Shown here piece by piece: positions 33,416 through 41,426 of a stretch of 64,000 nucleotides of DNA. The DNA is taken from assembly GCA_964568425.1 (NCBI GenBank), contig CAZMPO010000007.1:1-64000 (forward strand), given 5' to 3'. Source of the DNA: CAKSQF01 sp964568425 (lineage in GTDB: Bacteria > Bacillota > Clostridia > Oscillospirales > CAG-272). Position numbers and translations under genes: made by a program. The notes beneath the pieces were generated by a model, which saw only the letters and a list, made by a program, of their open reading frames with translations, made no database searches and was not told where the DNA came from. How positions within the stretch are numbered: the first letter of the stretch is position 1; each line of letters opens with the position of its first letter.

Positions 33416-34354
33416 ATGGATCTCGGTCACGTTATACTTCACGCACTCGCCGACTCGGCGATGATACTTCCGATCCTGCTTCCGATCTGCTTCTTGATCG
33501 AGTGGATAGAGTACAAAAAATACACCGCGCTCGAAAATTCACGCCTTCTCTGCGGCAGGCTCTCGCCGCTTATCGGTGGGCTTTTCGGCTCGATACCCCA
33601 ATGCGGATTTTCTGTTGCCGCGACCGATCTTTTCGCAGGCGGCTCGCTCTCGGCAGGTGCGCTCGTCGCGGTCTACATTGCGACATCCGACGAGGCGATC
33701 CCGATAATGCTCTCGCGCCCCGACAGGCTTGCCGACATGCTCGCTTTGATACTAACAAAGCTTATCGTCGGAATTTTTGCGGGATACATCACAATGGCAC
33801 TGCTTGACAGGCATCGAGTCCACAAGCACGCCGATCACCGTGATCACGATCACGAGCACAAGCACGGGCACGAGCACGAGCACGAGGAGCACATCCACGA
33901 AAAGCCGCACTCGCACGCATCGATCGGCTGTTGCAAGCACGAGATCGAGGGCGGTCATTTTGAATGGAAGCATCCGATATTCCACTGTGCAAAGATATTT
34001 TTCTATGTTCTCTGTGTCAATTTCGCGATGGGGGCACTTATCGAGCTTGTCGGCGAGGACAGGCTTGTTATATTCCTCGGGCAGAGCGAATGGTTACAGC
34101 CGATACTTGCCTCTCTTGTCGGACTGATCCCGAACTGCGCATCCTCCGTCGTTCTGACCGAGCTTTACCTGCTCGATGGTCTGACATTCGGTGCGGTCGT
34201 CTCGGGGCTGTCGGTCAATGCGGGGCTTGGGCTGATGGTGCTTTACAAGGAGAATTCACGCATAAAAGAGAACATCTCGATCACCGCACTGGTCATGTTT
34301 TTCGGGCTTTTTGCGGGATATTTGCTCACTTTGTTCGCCCACATCGTCGCCTGA
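33416..34354 (+). CDS. putative manganese/arsenic-efflux-type permease with His-rich loop
   Basis: A 312-aa polytopic membrane protein of the family annotated as putative manganese or arsenic efflux permease. The two halves repeat a motif: GGLFGSIPQCGFSVAATDLF near residue 63 and LVGLIPNCASSVVLTELYLL near 237, each with a Cys at the presumed pore. Between them a cytoplasmic loop (about 138-185) is packed with His, Asp and Glu (HKHADHRDHDHEHKHGHEHE), a likely metal-binding buffer. AAAGGAG lies about 14 bases before the ATG, a little distant. The substrate remains a guess between Mn(II), other divalent metals and organoarsenicals. Confidence 0.8.
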   Translation: MDLGHVILHALADSAMILPILLPICFLIEWIEYKKYTALENSRLLCGRLSPLIGGLFGSIPQCGFSVAATDLFAGGSLSAGALVAVYIATSDEAIPIMLSRPDRLADMLALILTKLIVGIFAGYITMALLDRHRVHKHADHRDHDHEHKHGHEHEHEEHIHEKPHSHASIGCCKHEIEGGHFEWKHPIFHCAKIFFYVLCVNFAMGALIELVGEDRLVIFLGQSEWLQPILASLVGLIPNCASSVVLTELYLLDGLTFGAVVSGLSVNAGLGLMVLYKENSRIKENISITALVMFFGLFAGYLLTLFAHIVA

Positions 34355-34408
34355 CTGAAAATTTCTAAAAAAAATTGCAATTTTTAATACTTTTTTTCAT
34401 AAAAGTAC

Positions 34409-34437
34409 TTGATATTTCCGTCGTAATGTGGTAAGAT
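34409..34437 (+). promoter_or_regulatory. promoter of the glycolytic operon
   Basis: TTGATA (34409-34414), 17 bases, TAAGAT (34432-34437), about 46 bases before pgk. Confidence 0.6.
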
Positions 34438-34482
34438 TATTATCGCAAAAAACAGCTTAAATTTTATATGAGGTGAAAACAC

Positions 34483-35793
34483 ATGTCTATGTACAACAAA
34501 AAGACAATCGAAGACATTGACGTATCCGGCAAGCGTGTTCTTGCAAGATGCGATTTCAACGTTCCCATGAAGGACGGCGTCATTACCGATGACAAGAGGA
34601 TCGTCGGCGCGCTTCCTACGATCAACTATCTGGCAGACCACGGTGCGGCAGTTATCCTCTGCTCCCATATGGGTCGCCCTCACAATATCTTCAACGAGAA
34701 GCTCAAGCTCGACAAGAAGGAGCTTAAGAAGATCGCCGCTCTTCCCGAGGATCAGCAGGAGGCAGCAAAGGCAGCCGCTCTCGAAAAGGCTAAGAACGAT
34801 GTCAAGAAGCTCTCGCTTGCCCCCGTTGCCGCTCGCATCTCCGAGCTTTGCGGCAAGGAAGTCATCATGGCAAAGGATGTTATCGGTCCCGATGCAAAGG
34901 CAAAGGCTGCCGCTCTGAAGCCCGGTCAGATCCTTATCCTCGAGAACGTTCGTTTCCACGAGGAAGAGGAAAAGAACGATCCCGCATTTGCAAAAGAGCT
35001 TGCATCCATGGCTGACATTTACGTAAACGATGCATTCGGCACAGCTCACCGTGCTCACGCATCGACCGCAGGTGTTGCAGACTATCTCCCTGCCGTATGC
35101 GGCTACCTTATTCAGAAAGAGATCTCGGTAATGGGCGATGCTCTTGCAGATCCCAAGCGTCCCTTCGTTGCAATTCTCGGCGGCGCAAAGGTCTCTGACA
35201 AGATCGGCGTTATCGAAAATCTGCTTGACAAGGTCGACACGCTCATCATCGGCGGCGGTATGGCTTACACATTCTACCGTGCAATGGGCAAATCGATCGG
35301 CACATCGATCTGCGAGAACGACAAGGTCGATCTTGCACGCGATATCATGGACAAGGCTCACGCAAAGGGCGTAAACCTTCTCCTCCCCGTTGACAACATG
35401 ATCGCTACCTCCTACTCCGAGGATGCCGTATTCATGGAAATGGATTCGGACGCACTTCCCGACGGCTGGATGGGACTTGACATCGGTCTCAAGACCCAGG
35501 AGCTCTACTCCAAGTCGCTCAAGGGCGCAGGCACCATCGTATGGAACGGTCCGATGGGCGTTTCCGAATGGAAGAATTTCGCATCCGGCACGATCGCTGT
35601 CGCAACCGCAGTTGCAGAGGCGACAGACGAGGGTGCTATCTCGATCATCGGCGGCGGTGATTCGGCGGCTGCAGCCGAGAATCTCGGCTTTGCCGACAGA
35701 ATGACCCACATTTCGACAGGCGGCGGCGCATCGCTCGAGTTCCTTGAGGGCAAGGATCTCCCCGGCATCGCATGCCTCAACGACAAAGACTGA
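34483..35793 (+). CDS. pgk: phosphoglycerate kinase
   Basis: A 436-aa kinase that makes ATP and 3-phosphoglycerate from 1,3-bisphosphoglycerate. Signatures: KRVLARCDFNVPMKDG, AVILCSHMGRP, ILENVRFHEEEEKNDP, FVAILGGAKVSDKIGV, GTIVWNGPMGVSEW, IIGGGDSAAAAENLG and STGGGASLEFLEG. It is about 40 residues longer than usual because of a charged helical insert (about residues 68-112) between HMGRP and SLAPVA. GAGGTG lies 7 bases before the ATG. First gene of a pgk-tpiA-ppa operon; codon choice is strongly biased, as expected for a highly expressed gene. Confidence 0.97.
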   Translation: MSMYNKKTIEDIDVSGKRVLARCDFNVPMKDGVITDDKRIVGALPTINYLADHGAAVILCSHMGRPHNIFNEKLKLDKKELKKIAALPEDQQEAAKAAALEKAKNDVKKLSLAPVAARISELCGKEVIMAKDVIGPDAKAKAAALKPGQILILENVRFHEEEEKNDPAFAKELASMADIYVNDAFGTAHRAHASTAGVADYLPAVCGYLIQKEISVMGDALADPKRPFVAILGGAKVSDKIGVIENLLDKVDTLIIGGGMAYTFYRAMGKSIGTSICENDKVDLARDIMDKAHAKGVNLLLPVDNMIATSYSEDAVFMEMDSDALPDGWMGLDIGLKTQELYSKSLKGAGTIVWNGPMGVSEWKNFASGTIAVATAVAEATDEGAISIIGGGDSAAAAENLGFADRMTHISTGGGASLEFLEGKDLPGIACLNDKD

Positions 35794-35818
35794 GATCGGA
35801 CCTTGGAGGATATATAAA

Positions 35819-36586
35819 ATGAGCGCAAGAAAAAGAAGACCCGTCATTGCGGGAAACTGGAAAATGAATCTTACCCCCTCGCAGGCAAAGGAATTTGCCG
35901 CTGATCTCTTCGAGCATGTCAAGGGCAGACGCAGTTGCGACATCGTCGTCTGCGTTCCCGCGATCGACATTCCCGTCGTGGCAAAGGTCCTTGCGGGCAC
36001 TGCCGTAAAGGTCGGCGGACAGAACGTCCACTACGAGAAAAAGGGCGCATACACCGGCGAGATCTCGGCTGAGATGCTCGTTGATGCAGGTGCAAAATAT
36101 GTTGTTATCGGTCACAGCGAACGCCGTCAGTATTTCGGCGAGACCGACGAAACGGTCAACCTTCGCACCAAGGCTGCAATTAACAGCGATCTTACCGCCA
36201 TCGTTTGCGTCGGTGAGCTGCTCGCAGAGCGCGAGGCAGGCATCACGAGCGAGGTCGTCGCAAGACAGGTAAAGCTTGCCCTTGCAGGCATTCCCGCCGA
36301 GAAGATGAACCGCGTTATCATCGCTTACGAGCCTGTATGGGCTATCGGCACAGGCAAGACCGCAACAGCCGAGCAGGCTGAGGAGGTCTGCGCTTTCATC
36401 AGATCGACGGTCGCATCGCTCTACAGCAAGTCTCTGGCACGTCAGCTGATCGTCCTCTACGGCGGTTCGATGAACGCAGGCAATGCGGCAGAACTGCTCG
36501 CGATGGAGAACATCGACGGCGGTCTGATCGGCGGAGCATCGCTCAAGGCTGATGCGTTTGCAACGATCGTTGAAGCCGCACAGTAA
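35819..36586 (+). CDS. tpiA: triosephosphate isomerase
   Basis: A 255-aa TIM barrel interconverting dihydroxyacetone phosphate and glyceraldehyde 3-phosphate. Active-site residues: Lys in AGNWKMNL, His in IGHSERRQYF, Glu in AYEPVWAIGTGK, and the phosphate loop YGGSMNAGNA with GGASLKADAF near the end. GGAGG lies 10 bases before the ATG, 25 bases after pgk. Confidence 0.97.
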   Translation: MSARKRRPVIAGNWKMNLTPSQAKEFAADLFEHVKGRRSCDIVVCVPAIDIPVVAKVLAGTAVKVGGQNVHYEKKGAYTGEISAEMLVDAGAKYVVIGHSERRQYFGETDETVNLRTKAAINSDLTAIVCVGELLAEREAGITSEVVARQVKLALAGIPAEKMNRVIIAYEPVWAIGTGKTATAEQAEEVCAFIRSTVASLYSKSLARQLIVLYGGSMNAGNAAELLAMENIDGGLIGGASLKADAFATIVEAAQ

Positions 36587-36663
36587 TTTCATCTGATCTA
36601 CGGGGAGGGATTCGGCAACGGATCGCTCCCCGTTTGTACACAAACGAAAGGATTATGACTAAT

Positions 36664-37197
36664 ATGAACATATGGCACGACATAGATCCCGACAGAGTCC
36701 ACCCCGAAGATTTTTACGCGGTCATCGAGATCCCGAAGGGATGCAAGAACAAATACGAGCTTGACAAAGAGACCGGATTTCTGAAGCTCGATCGAATACT
36801 CTACACCGCAACTCACTATCCCGCAAACTACGGATTCATTCCGCGCACATACGCAGATGACGGTGACCCGCTTGACGTTCTGATACTCTGCAGTGAGTCG
36901 ATCACGCCGCTCACCCTCGTGCACGCCTATCCGATCGGCGTCATACGCATGATGGACAACGGAAAGCTTGACGAGAAGATCATCGCCATCCCCTTCTCCG
37001 ACCCCACATACAACGGTTACCGCTCCATATTTGCACTTCCACGCCATGTCTACGAGGAGATGCAACACTTTTTCACCGTCTACAAAACGCTTGAGCACAA
37101 GGAAACGGTAGTCAACAACGTCGGCGACGAGCGAGACGCCGCCAAGATCATCGCCGCCGCGATCGAAAATTACAACAAAACCTACGGTGCAGAGTAA
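36664..37197 (+). CDS. ppa: inorganic pyrophosphatase, family I
   Basis: A 177-aa soluble pyrophosphatase. Metal and phosphate ligands lie in IPKGCKNKYELDKETG, HYPANYGFIPRTYADDGDPLDVL (the D-x-D-P-x-D signature) and later ERDAAKII. Clostridial relatives start MNIWHDI, so I take the ATG at 36664; an in-frame ATG at 36655 lies only 3 bases from AAAGG. It ends the glycolytic operon ahead of a strong terminator and removes pyrophosphate to pull biosynthetic reactions forward. Confidence 0.95.
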   Translation: MNIWHDIDPDRVHPEDFYAVIEIPKGCKNKYELDKETGFLKLDRILYTATHYPANYGFIPRTYADDGDPLDVLILCSESITPLTLVHAYPIGVIRMMDNGKLDEKIIAIPFSDPTYNGYRSIFALPRHVYEEMQHFFTVYKTLEHKETVVNNVGDERDAAKIIAAAIENYNKTYGAE

Positions 37198-37230
37198 AAT
37201 CGAGGACGGGCGATCACACCCGCAACAAAA

Positions 37231-37276
37231 AATCTGTCTCAATTGCCGCCCTTCGGCGATTGAGACAGATTTTTTT
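37231..37276. terminator. strong bidirectional terminator
   Basis: An 18-base stem with one G-T pair (37231-37248 with 37254-37271, arms AATCTGTCTCAATTGCCG and complement), 5-base loop and T-runs on both strands. It ends the pgk-tpiA-ppa operon and the glycosidase gene from the other side. Confidence 0.93.
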
Positions 37277-37282
37277 GGATTT

Positions 37283-38362
37283 TTATTCCTTTGTAAGCTC
37301 TTTGATCAGTTCGATCTCCTGTGGATCGTACGGTGTATGATCCTCTCTGAAAAGGTCGTGCTGCCATTTTGTGTAGTCAAGCTCGGGGCGCGCGGCTTTA
37401 AGCCACTCCCAAGGGAGATAAAACTGTGAATATCCCGCGACAAGTCCCCAGTTGAAGCTTGCGATCTGCTTTTCCCGATAGAAGGGGAGCTGATCGGCGA
37501 TATTGTTGTCGAGTATGCGGTGAAGCCACTCGGTGTTTGCCATCGGGCGACCCTCTTTTTCAAGCTCGGAAACGATATTTTTGACCTTCCAAAAGGGCTC
37601 GTAGTCATGGAAGCTCACGATATCCGACAGGTCAACGGCAAGCTTTTGTATCGGGGAGAGCTTTGCCTCGGGATCTGCGCCGTAATCGTCCGAATAGCTC
37701 CATGCGCCGACGGTCAGCGGTGCTGTCGGCTCATATTCGCGCGCGATCTCGAAGGTGCGTTTGAGATAGGGCACGCTCATTTCCTCTCTCTTGCTGTTGC
37801 CCGGCTCGTTCCAAAGATCCCAGATAACTATCCTCTCGTCCTTGGCGAAGCGTCCGAAAATGTCGCGGAGATACTGCTCACAGATCGGTCGCCACTCGGG
37901 CTCGTCCCAGAGTATCCATCCCTTTGCGTCCTTGGGCGGTGTGATATGTGCGCTGTTTCTGTGTCCGCCGTGGCATCCGACATCGTAATGTCCATGCCCG
38001 GGTGTCGGCTTTGGTATCTCGATCTTCTCGGGGCGACCGAACGAGACACAATCGTTGAAGAGCACGGGCATCACCGACAGTCCGTGCGAGTAAAAGAGTC
38101 CCAGCACGCGATCGATCCTGTCAAGGCAGACGCCTCTCTCGTGATACCAGCTGTCGAACGGAAACCAGATTCGAACGCTGTTAAATCCGATCGAACGCGC
38201 AAGCTCCATTTCGCTCTCGAGTGTCGGAAGCATCTCTTCAAGCGTGTCATCCTTCCACATTGACAGCACGGGTGTCTGCGAGGGCACGAAATTGCAGCCG
38301 ACGATCCACGGTCTGCTGTTCCAATATTCCCACGCTTTTTCTTTTGTCCATCTTTCTTTCAT
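37283..38362 (-). CDS. GH5-like cytoplasmic glycoside hydrolase
   Basis: A 359-aa TIM-barrel glycosidase of the GH5/clan A type. VIWDLWNEPGNS carries the acid/base Glu in the Asn-Glu-Pro motif, and PMANTEWLHRI the probable nucleophile Glu. SIGFNSVRIWFPFDSWYHE is the usual beta-3 region. There is no signal peptide or binding module, so it acts inside the cell on imported oligosaccharides. The ATG at 38362 follows AAAGGAG by 8 bases. The exact polysaccharide is not predictable; a mannan or xylan fragment is possible. Confidence 0.8.
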   Translation of the reverse strand: MKERWTKEKAWEYWNSRPWIVGCNFVPSQTPVLSMWKDDTLEEMLPTLESEMELARSIGFNSVRIWFPFDSWYHERGVCLDRIDRVLGLFYSHGLSVMPVLFNDCVSFGRPEKIEIPKPTPGHGHYDVGCHGGHRNSAHITPPKDAKGWILWDEPEWRPICEQYLRDIFGRFAKDERIVIWDLWNEPGNSKREEMSVPYLKRTFEIAREYEPTAPLTVGAWSYSDDYGADPEAKLSPIQKLAVDLSDIVSFHDYEPFWKVKNIVSELEKEGRPMANTEWLHRILDNNIADQLPFYREKQIASFNWGLVAGYSQFYLPWEWLKAARPELDYTKWQHDLFREDHTPYDPQEIELIKELTKE

Positions 38363-38394
38363 AGATAAAGCTCCTTTCGAGGTTTGTTGTATGC

Positions 38395-38423
38395 ATTTTA
38401 CCATATTTCACCACGATTGTCAA
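38395..38423 (-). promoter_or_regulatory. promoter of the glycosidase gene
   Basis: Perfect TTGACA (38418-38423), 17 bases, TAAAAT (38395-38400) on the minus strand, about 33 bases upstream of the start codon. Confidence 0.75.
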
Positions 38424-38558
38424 GTATGTTCTTGGCAGGGCGGAATTTTTTGTGATAGAATTTCGACGATCACGGCAATTTGCATACGATGGATATTTCC
38501 GCAAGGTCGACTGCTCTCACTCAAGCAAGGCAGTTCCAAACATGCAGAGCTTCCTTGT

Positions 38559-39203
38559 TTATTCGATTTTTTCAATAAGATCTTCAACATCGCAATAAAG
38601 CACCTTTGCGAGCGTGACGATATGCTCTGTCGCGGCGCGGTTTATGTTTTTTTGGCATTGCTCATATTGCTGAATGGTGCGTAACGGAATGCCCGACAGC
38701 TGTGCAAGCTTGCGTTGGCTCAGACCGACCGCAAGGCGTCGCATTTTGAGATTTGTTTCAGGCTTTGCCGATTTATACATCTCGTTCATCTTATCGACAA
38801 ATTGCCGAATATCCATTTCATGATAGGGCGAGTAAAGGGCGCGAACATCTCTGATGGGAACAGACCGCACGATCTCCTCGAAGGTTAAGGATGTTGCCCA
38901 CTGATAGTAAGCAAGTGCCCAGCCGGTCCAATATTCCGCACTTCGATCGATCGTGTATCTCGGCTTTACGCGATCGATCGAAATTTCCGCACGCACAAGC
39001 ACCTCATAAGCAAGCTCCACGCCCGACATACCGACGGTGAGTGTAAAATCACCATCGCCGAAGCGTTTCGCGACCCCCGAGCGTATGAACAGATCAAAAA
39101 AATCGGCAATATCATATTTCAGATCATAAACCGCAAAATCAAGCATGCGCCCAAGGGCGGTGCGAGCTTTTTCAAGATAGACCTTATCGTAAGCGCGCAT
39201 CAT
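38559..39203 (-). CDS. XRE-family antitoxin partner of the DUF3990 protein
   Basis: A 214-aa protein. The N-terminal ~150 residues are unassigned (FGDGDFTLTVGMSGVELAYEV; YYQWATSLTFEEIV) and the C-terminal ~60 form an XRE HTH: MRRLAVGLSQRKLAQLSGIP, RTIQQYEQCQKNI. This domain order is typical of antitoxins paired with DUF3990 proteins. The gene overlaps the toxin gene by 20 bases, with GAGGAG 10 bases before its ATG. It should neutralise the toxin and, through the HTH, repress the shared promoter at 39898-39926. Confidence 0.82.
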   Translation of the reverse strand: MMRAYDKVYLEKARTALGRMLDFAVYDLKYDIADFFDLFIRSGVAKRFGDGDFTLTVGMSGVELAYEVLVRAEISIDRVKPRYTIDRSAEYWTGWALAYYQWATSLTFEEIVRSVPIRDVRALYSPYHEMDIRQFVDKMNEMYKSAKPETNLKMRRLAVGLSQRKLAQLSGIPLRTIQQYEQCQKNINRAATEHIVTLAKVLYCDVEDLIEKIE

Positions 39204-39867
39204 CCGGCATCATCTCCTCGTCCATGATCTGCGCAATGTACAGATCGCCGCGCTGACGGCGGTTTCGCTCACCGCTGAAATATTCGTTTCGTGCATCTCT
39301 GTCACGCGAGCTTTTCCGAGGGTACCACTCGCTGCTCTTTGCGACCTCAAATCCGACGAACCGTAATTTTTCGAATGACGCCCTGCTCTTTAAGACAAAT
39401 TGTTGACCGAGCTTGCCGAGGTACATCGCGTTGCCGAGTTGTCGATAGGAGATCGTACCGTTTATAAAATCCTGCGCAAACGAAAAATAGCTGTCGTCGG
39501 CGCGATATCCGATTATTACATCATAATTTTCGTAATCTACCGCAAAATTTGCAAGCAAATATTCCTTTGCCTCAAGCGAAAGTCCCGACGGGACATCAAA
39601 TTCGCGATTTTTCAGCAGGATCGCGAGCCAATGCAGAAGACAATACTCGGGCGATCTGAGATCAAGCATCCGCATTCCGCTGCACTCAAGCTCATAACAG
39701 TTTGCATAGCCGTCCCGATCTTTACAAACGCCCCATTCCTTTGCCATCTCAAGGCTTTCTGTACAATAAAAGCCGATACCGTAGTCGTTGTAAGCCTTAC
39801 CGTAACCATAGATCGGCTTCTCAACGATATTCGCCGAGCCATGATAGAGCCTTTTGATCATAAGCAT
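39184..39867 (-). CDS. DUF3990 family protein, predicted ADP-ribosyltransferase-like toxin
   Basis: A 227-aa protein starting IKRLYHGSANIVEKP, with DYGIGFYCTESLEMAKEWG about 25 residues later. This pairing of an early H-G and a G-x-G-F-Y-x-T-x8-A-x-x-W resembles the NAD-binding core of ADP-ribosyltransferase folds, as in DUF3990. No further catalytic Glu can be assigned with confidence. AAGG lies 5 bases before the ATG. First gene of a two-gene unit with an XRE protein, which fits a toxin-antitoxin pair acting on a host macromolecule through NAD. Confidence 0.78.
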   Translation of the reverse strand: MLMIKRLYHGSANIVEKPIYGYGKAYNDYGIGFYCTESLEMAKEWGVCKDRDGYANCYELECSGMRMLDLRSPEYCLLHWLAILLKNREFDVPSGLSLEAKEYLLANFAVDYENYDVIIGYRADDSYFSFAQDFINGTISYRQLGNAMYLGKLGQQFVLKSRASFEKLRFVGFEVAKSSEWYPRKSSRDRDARNEYFSGERNRRQRGDLYIAQIMDEEMMPDDARLR

Positions 39868-39897
39868 GACCGCCTTTCTTTATATTTTCTTGTGTTT

Positions 39898-39926
39898 ATT
39901 ATACTCCCAAAGGAGTAGTTTGTCAA
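39898..39926 (-). promoter_or_regulatory. toxin-antitoxin promoter with palindromic operator
   Basis: Perfect TTGACA (39921-39926), 17 bases, perfect TATAAT (39898-39903) on the minus strand. The spacer contains the palindrome TACTCC-4-GGAGTA (39902-39917), placed where a bound XRE dimer would block RNA polymerase. Confidence 0.85.
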
Positions 39927-39966
39927 CAATTCGGGCGAAGTTCACAAAAATGTTACACTCATTTTA

Positions 39967-40005
39967 ACAAAAAAAGAGGCACGCCTACTGTTGCCTCTTT
40001 TTTGT
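39967..40005. terminator. bidirectional terminator between the dockerin and toxin genes
   Basis: Arms AAAAAAGAGGCA (about 39970-39981) and TGCCTCTTTTTT (39992-40003), 10-base loop, T-runs on both strands. On the minus strand it begins 4 bases after the stop of the dockerin protein gene. Confidence 0.92.
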
Positions 40006-40008
40006 CTT

Positions 40009-41409
40009 TCATCCCGCGCCGAGTATGACGCTTGACTCGCCTGTGGCGGAGTCATAGTTTGCGATATATTTTTTTAGCAAAATGATGTCGGCGGAGGTTA
40101 TTTTGCCGTCGCCGTTAGCATCGCCGTTGCCGGGGATGACGATGCTTGAAGTGCCCGTTTTGCCGTCGTAATTGGCGATATACTTTTTGAGCAAAATGAC
40201 ATCGGCGGAGGTGATCATGCCGTCGCCGTTGGCATCGCCGTATTTTATCGGTGCGAATTTGCGTATCTCGCAGTCGCTTGAATACGGCTCATCTCCGACA
40301 AGATACTCGATAAAGCCGTCCCTTGCGAGCAGGGCGAATATCGAACCGTCGGAGCAGGTCAGCACGCACTCCGACCTGCCGCTTTTGACATCGAGCGAGT
40401 ATATGCCGTCGGGACCGTTATAATATAGCTTACCGCCGTATGCGCAGACACCGGCGAATTTGTCGACATAGTAGCTGAACGCACCGGCATACCAAATATC
40501 ATCTACTGTAAATACTGTGCGTTTTGTGCGATTTTTGGTGTCTATCTCGCAGATATTACCATTTCTATCGGCAAAATACCACCTGCCGTTAAGCCATCCG
40601 CCCGAATTTTCGAAGTTCTCGAGAAGATCGCCGCAATAATCGGTATCGCAGGGATGATCGGAGACCCAATCGTGATACCCGAGCTTTTTCATCTCGGCAT
40701 CCGAACGAAGGAAGTACGCCTTGGACGCGTGTGACAGCCTATCGGGGATCCATTCAGCCCACGTGGTATCGACATTGTACCACTTGCCGTCGATCTTGAC
40801 TATATTCCACACATGATTCATCGCCGACGAGGTCGCATATCCGACGCTCATGCCGAGGCGTTGGAGAATTATCGCGTAAAGCTGTGAATATGCATTGCAG
40901 ACACCTCTGCCGTTTGCGAGCAGTTCGTTTGCGCGGTAATATTCAAAATCGGTATCGTATTCGAAATTCGTGCACAGATATTCAAACATCCAGAGTGCCT
41001 TGTCGATATCCTTTGTGATATCGCTCGGCATCGCGGAGATGATCTTCCCTATCTCAGCATCTGCGGCGGCGATCTCGGAACTGTCGGCGGTATATGATAT
41101 CCTCAGCGTCGTAACTCTGCCGTTCGAGGGAAAATAGGAATATGATCTGCTGCCGACATAGTAAAACTCGGGGTTCTTTAACAGCTCGTCAAAGATCTCG
41201 TTCAGCTCATCGATGGTGACATTGTACTCATACATTTGCAAGTCGGTGTCAAGCTTCTCTATAGCGGTGATTATCGCCGCCCTTGCGGTGGTCTTTGATC
41301 TTGCCGCTGCGGTTTGCGAGGTCTCGATCGCCGATATCGGCATATATGACACAGCGACCGCCGATGCGACAAGGAGAGTCGCGACAGACCTTTTTATGAG
41401 GTTTTTCAT
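40009..41409 (-). CDS. secreted transglutaminase-like protein with two C-terminal dockerin repeats
   Basis: A 466-aa exported protein. Signal peptide MKNLIKRSVATLLVASAVAV...; a transglutaminase/protease-like core with GRGVCNAYSQLYAIILQRLG (Cys), SAMNHVWNIVKIDGKWYNVD (His, Asp); a repeat-rich beta region (about 260-400) like a small propeller with WYFADRNGN and YNGPDGIYSLDVKSG; and two dockerin-type calcium repeats, GDANGDGMITSADVILLKKY and GDANGDGKITSADIILLKKY. Dockerins dock onto cohesins, so it may join a cellulosome-like or surface complex. AAGGAG lies 13 bases before the chosen ATG. It starts only 17 bases after pyrB and may share its transcript. Confidence 0.85.
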   Translation of the reverse strand: MKNLIKRSVATLLVASAVAVSYMPISAIETSQTAAARSKTTARAAIITAIEKLDTDLQMYEYNVTIDELNEIFDELLKNPEFYYVGSRSYSYFPSNGRVTTLRISYTADSSEIAAADAEIGKIISAMPSDITKDIDKALWMFEYLCTNFEYDTDFEYYRANELLANGRGVCNAYSQLYAIILQRLGMSVGYATSSAMNHVWNIVKIDGKWYNVDTTWAEWIPDRLSHASKAYFLRSDAEMKKLGYHDWVSDHPCDTDYCGDLLENFENSGGWLNGRWYFADRNGNICEIDTKNRTKRTVFTVDDIWYAGAFSYYVDKFAGVCAYGGKLYYNGPDGIYSLDVKSGRSECVLTCSDGSIFALLARDGFIEYLVGDEPYSSDCEIRKFAPIKYGDANGDGMITSADVILLKKYIANYDGKTGTSSIVIPGNGDANGDGKITSADIILLKKYIANYDSATGESSVILGAG

Positions 41410-41426
41410 GGCATAAACAAATCTCC

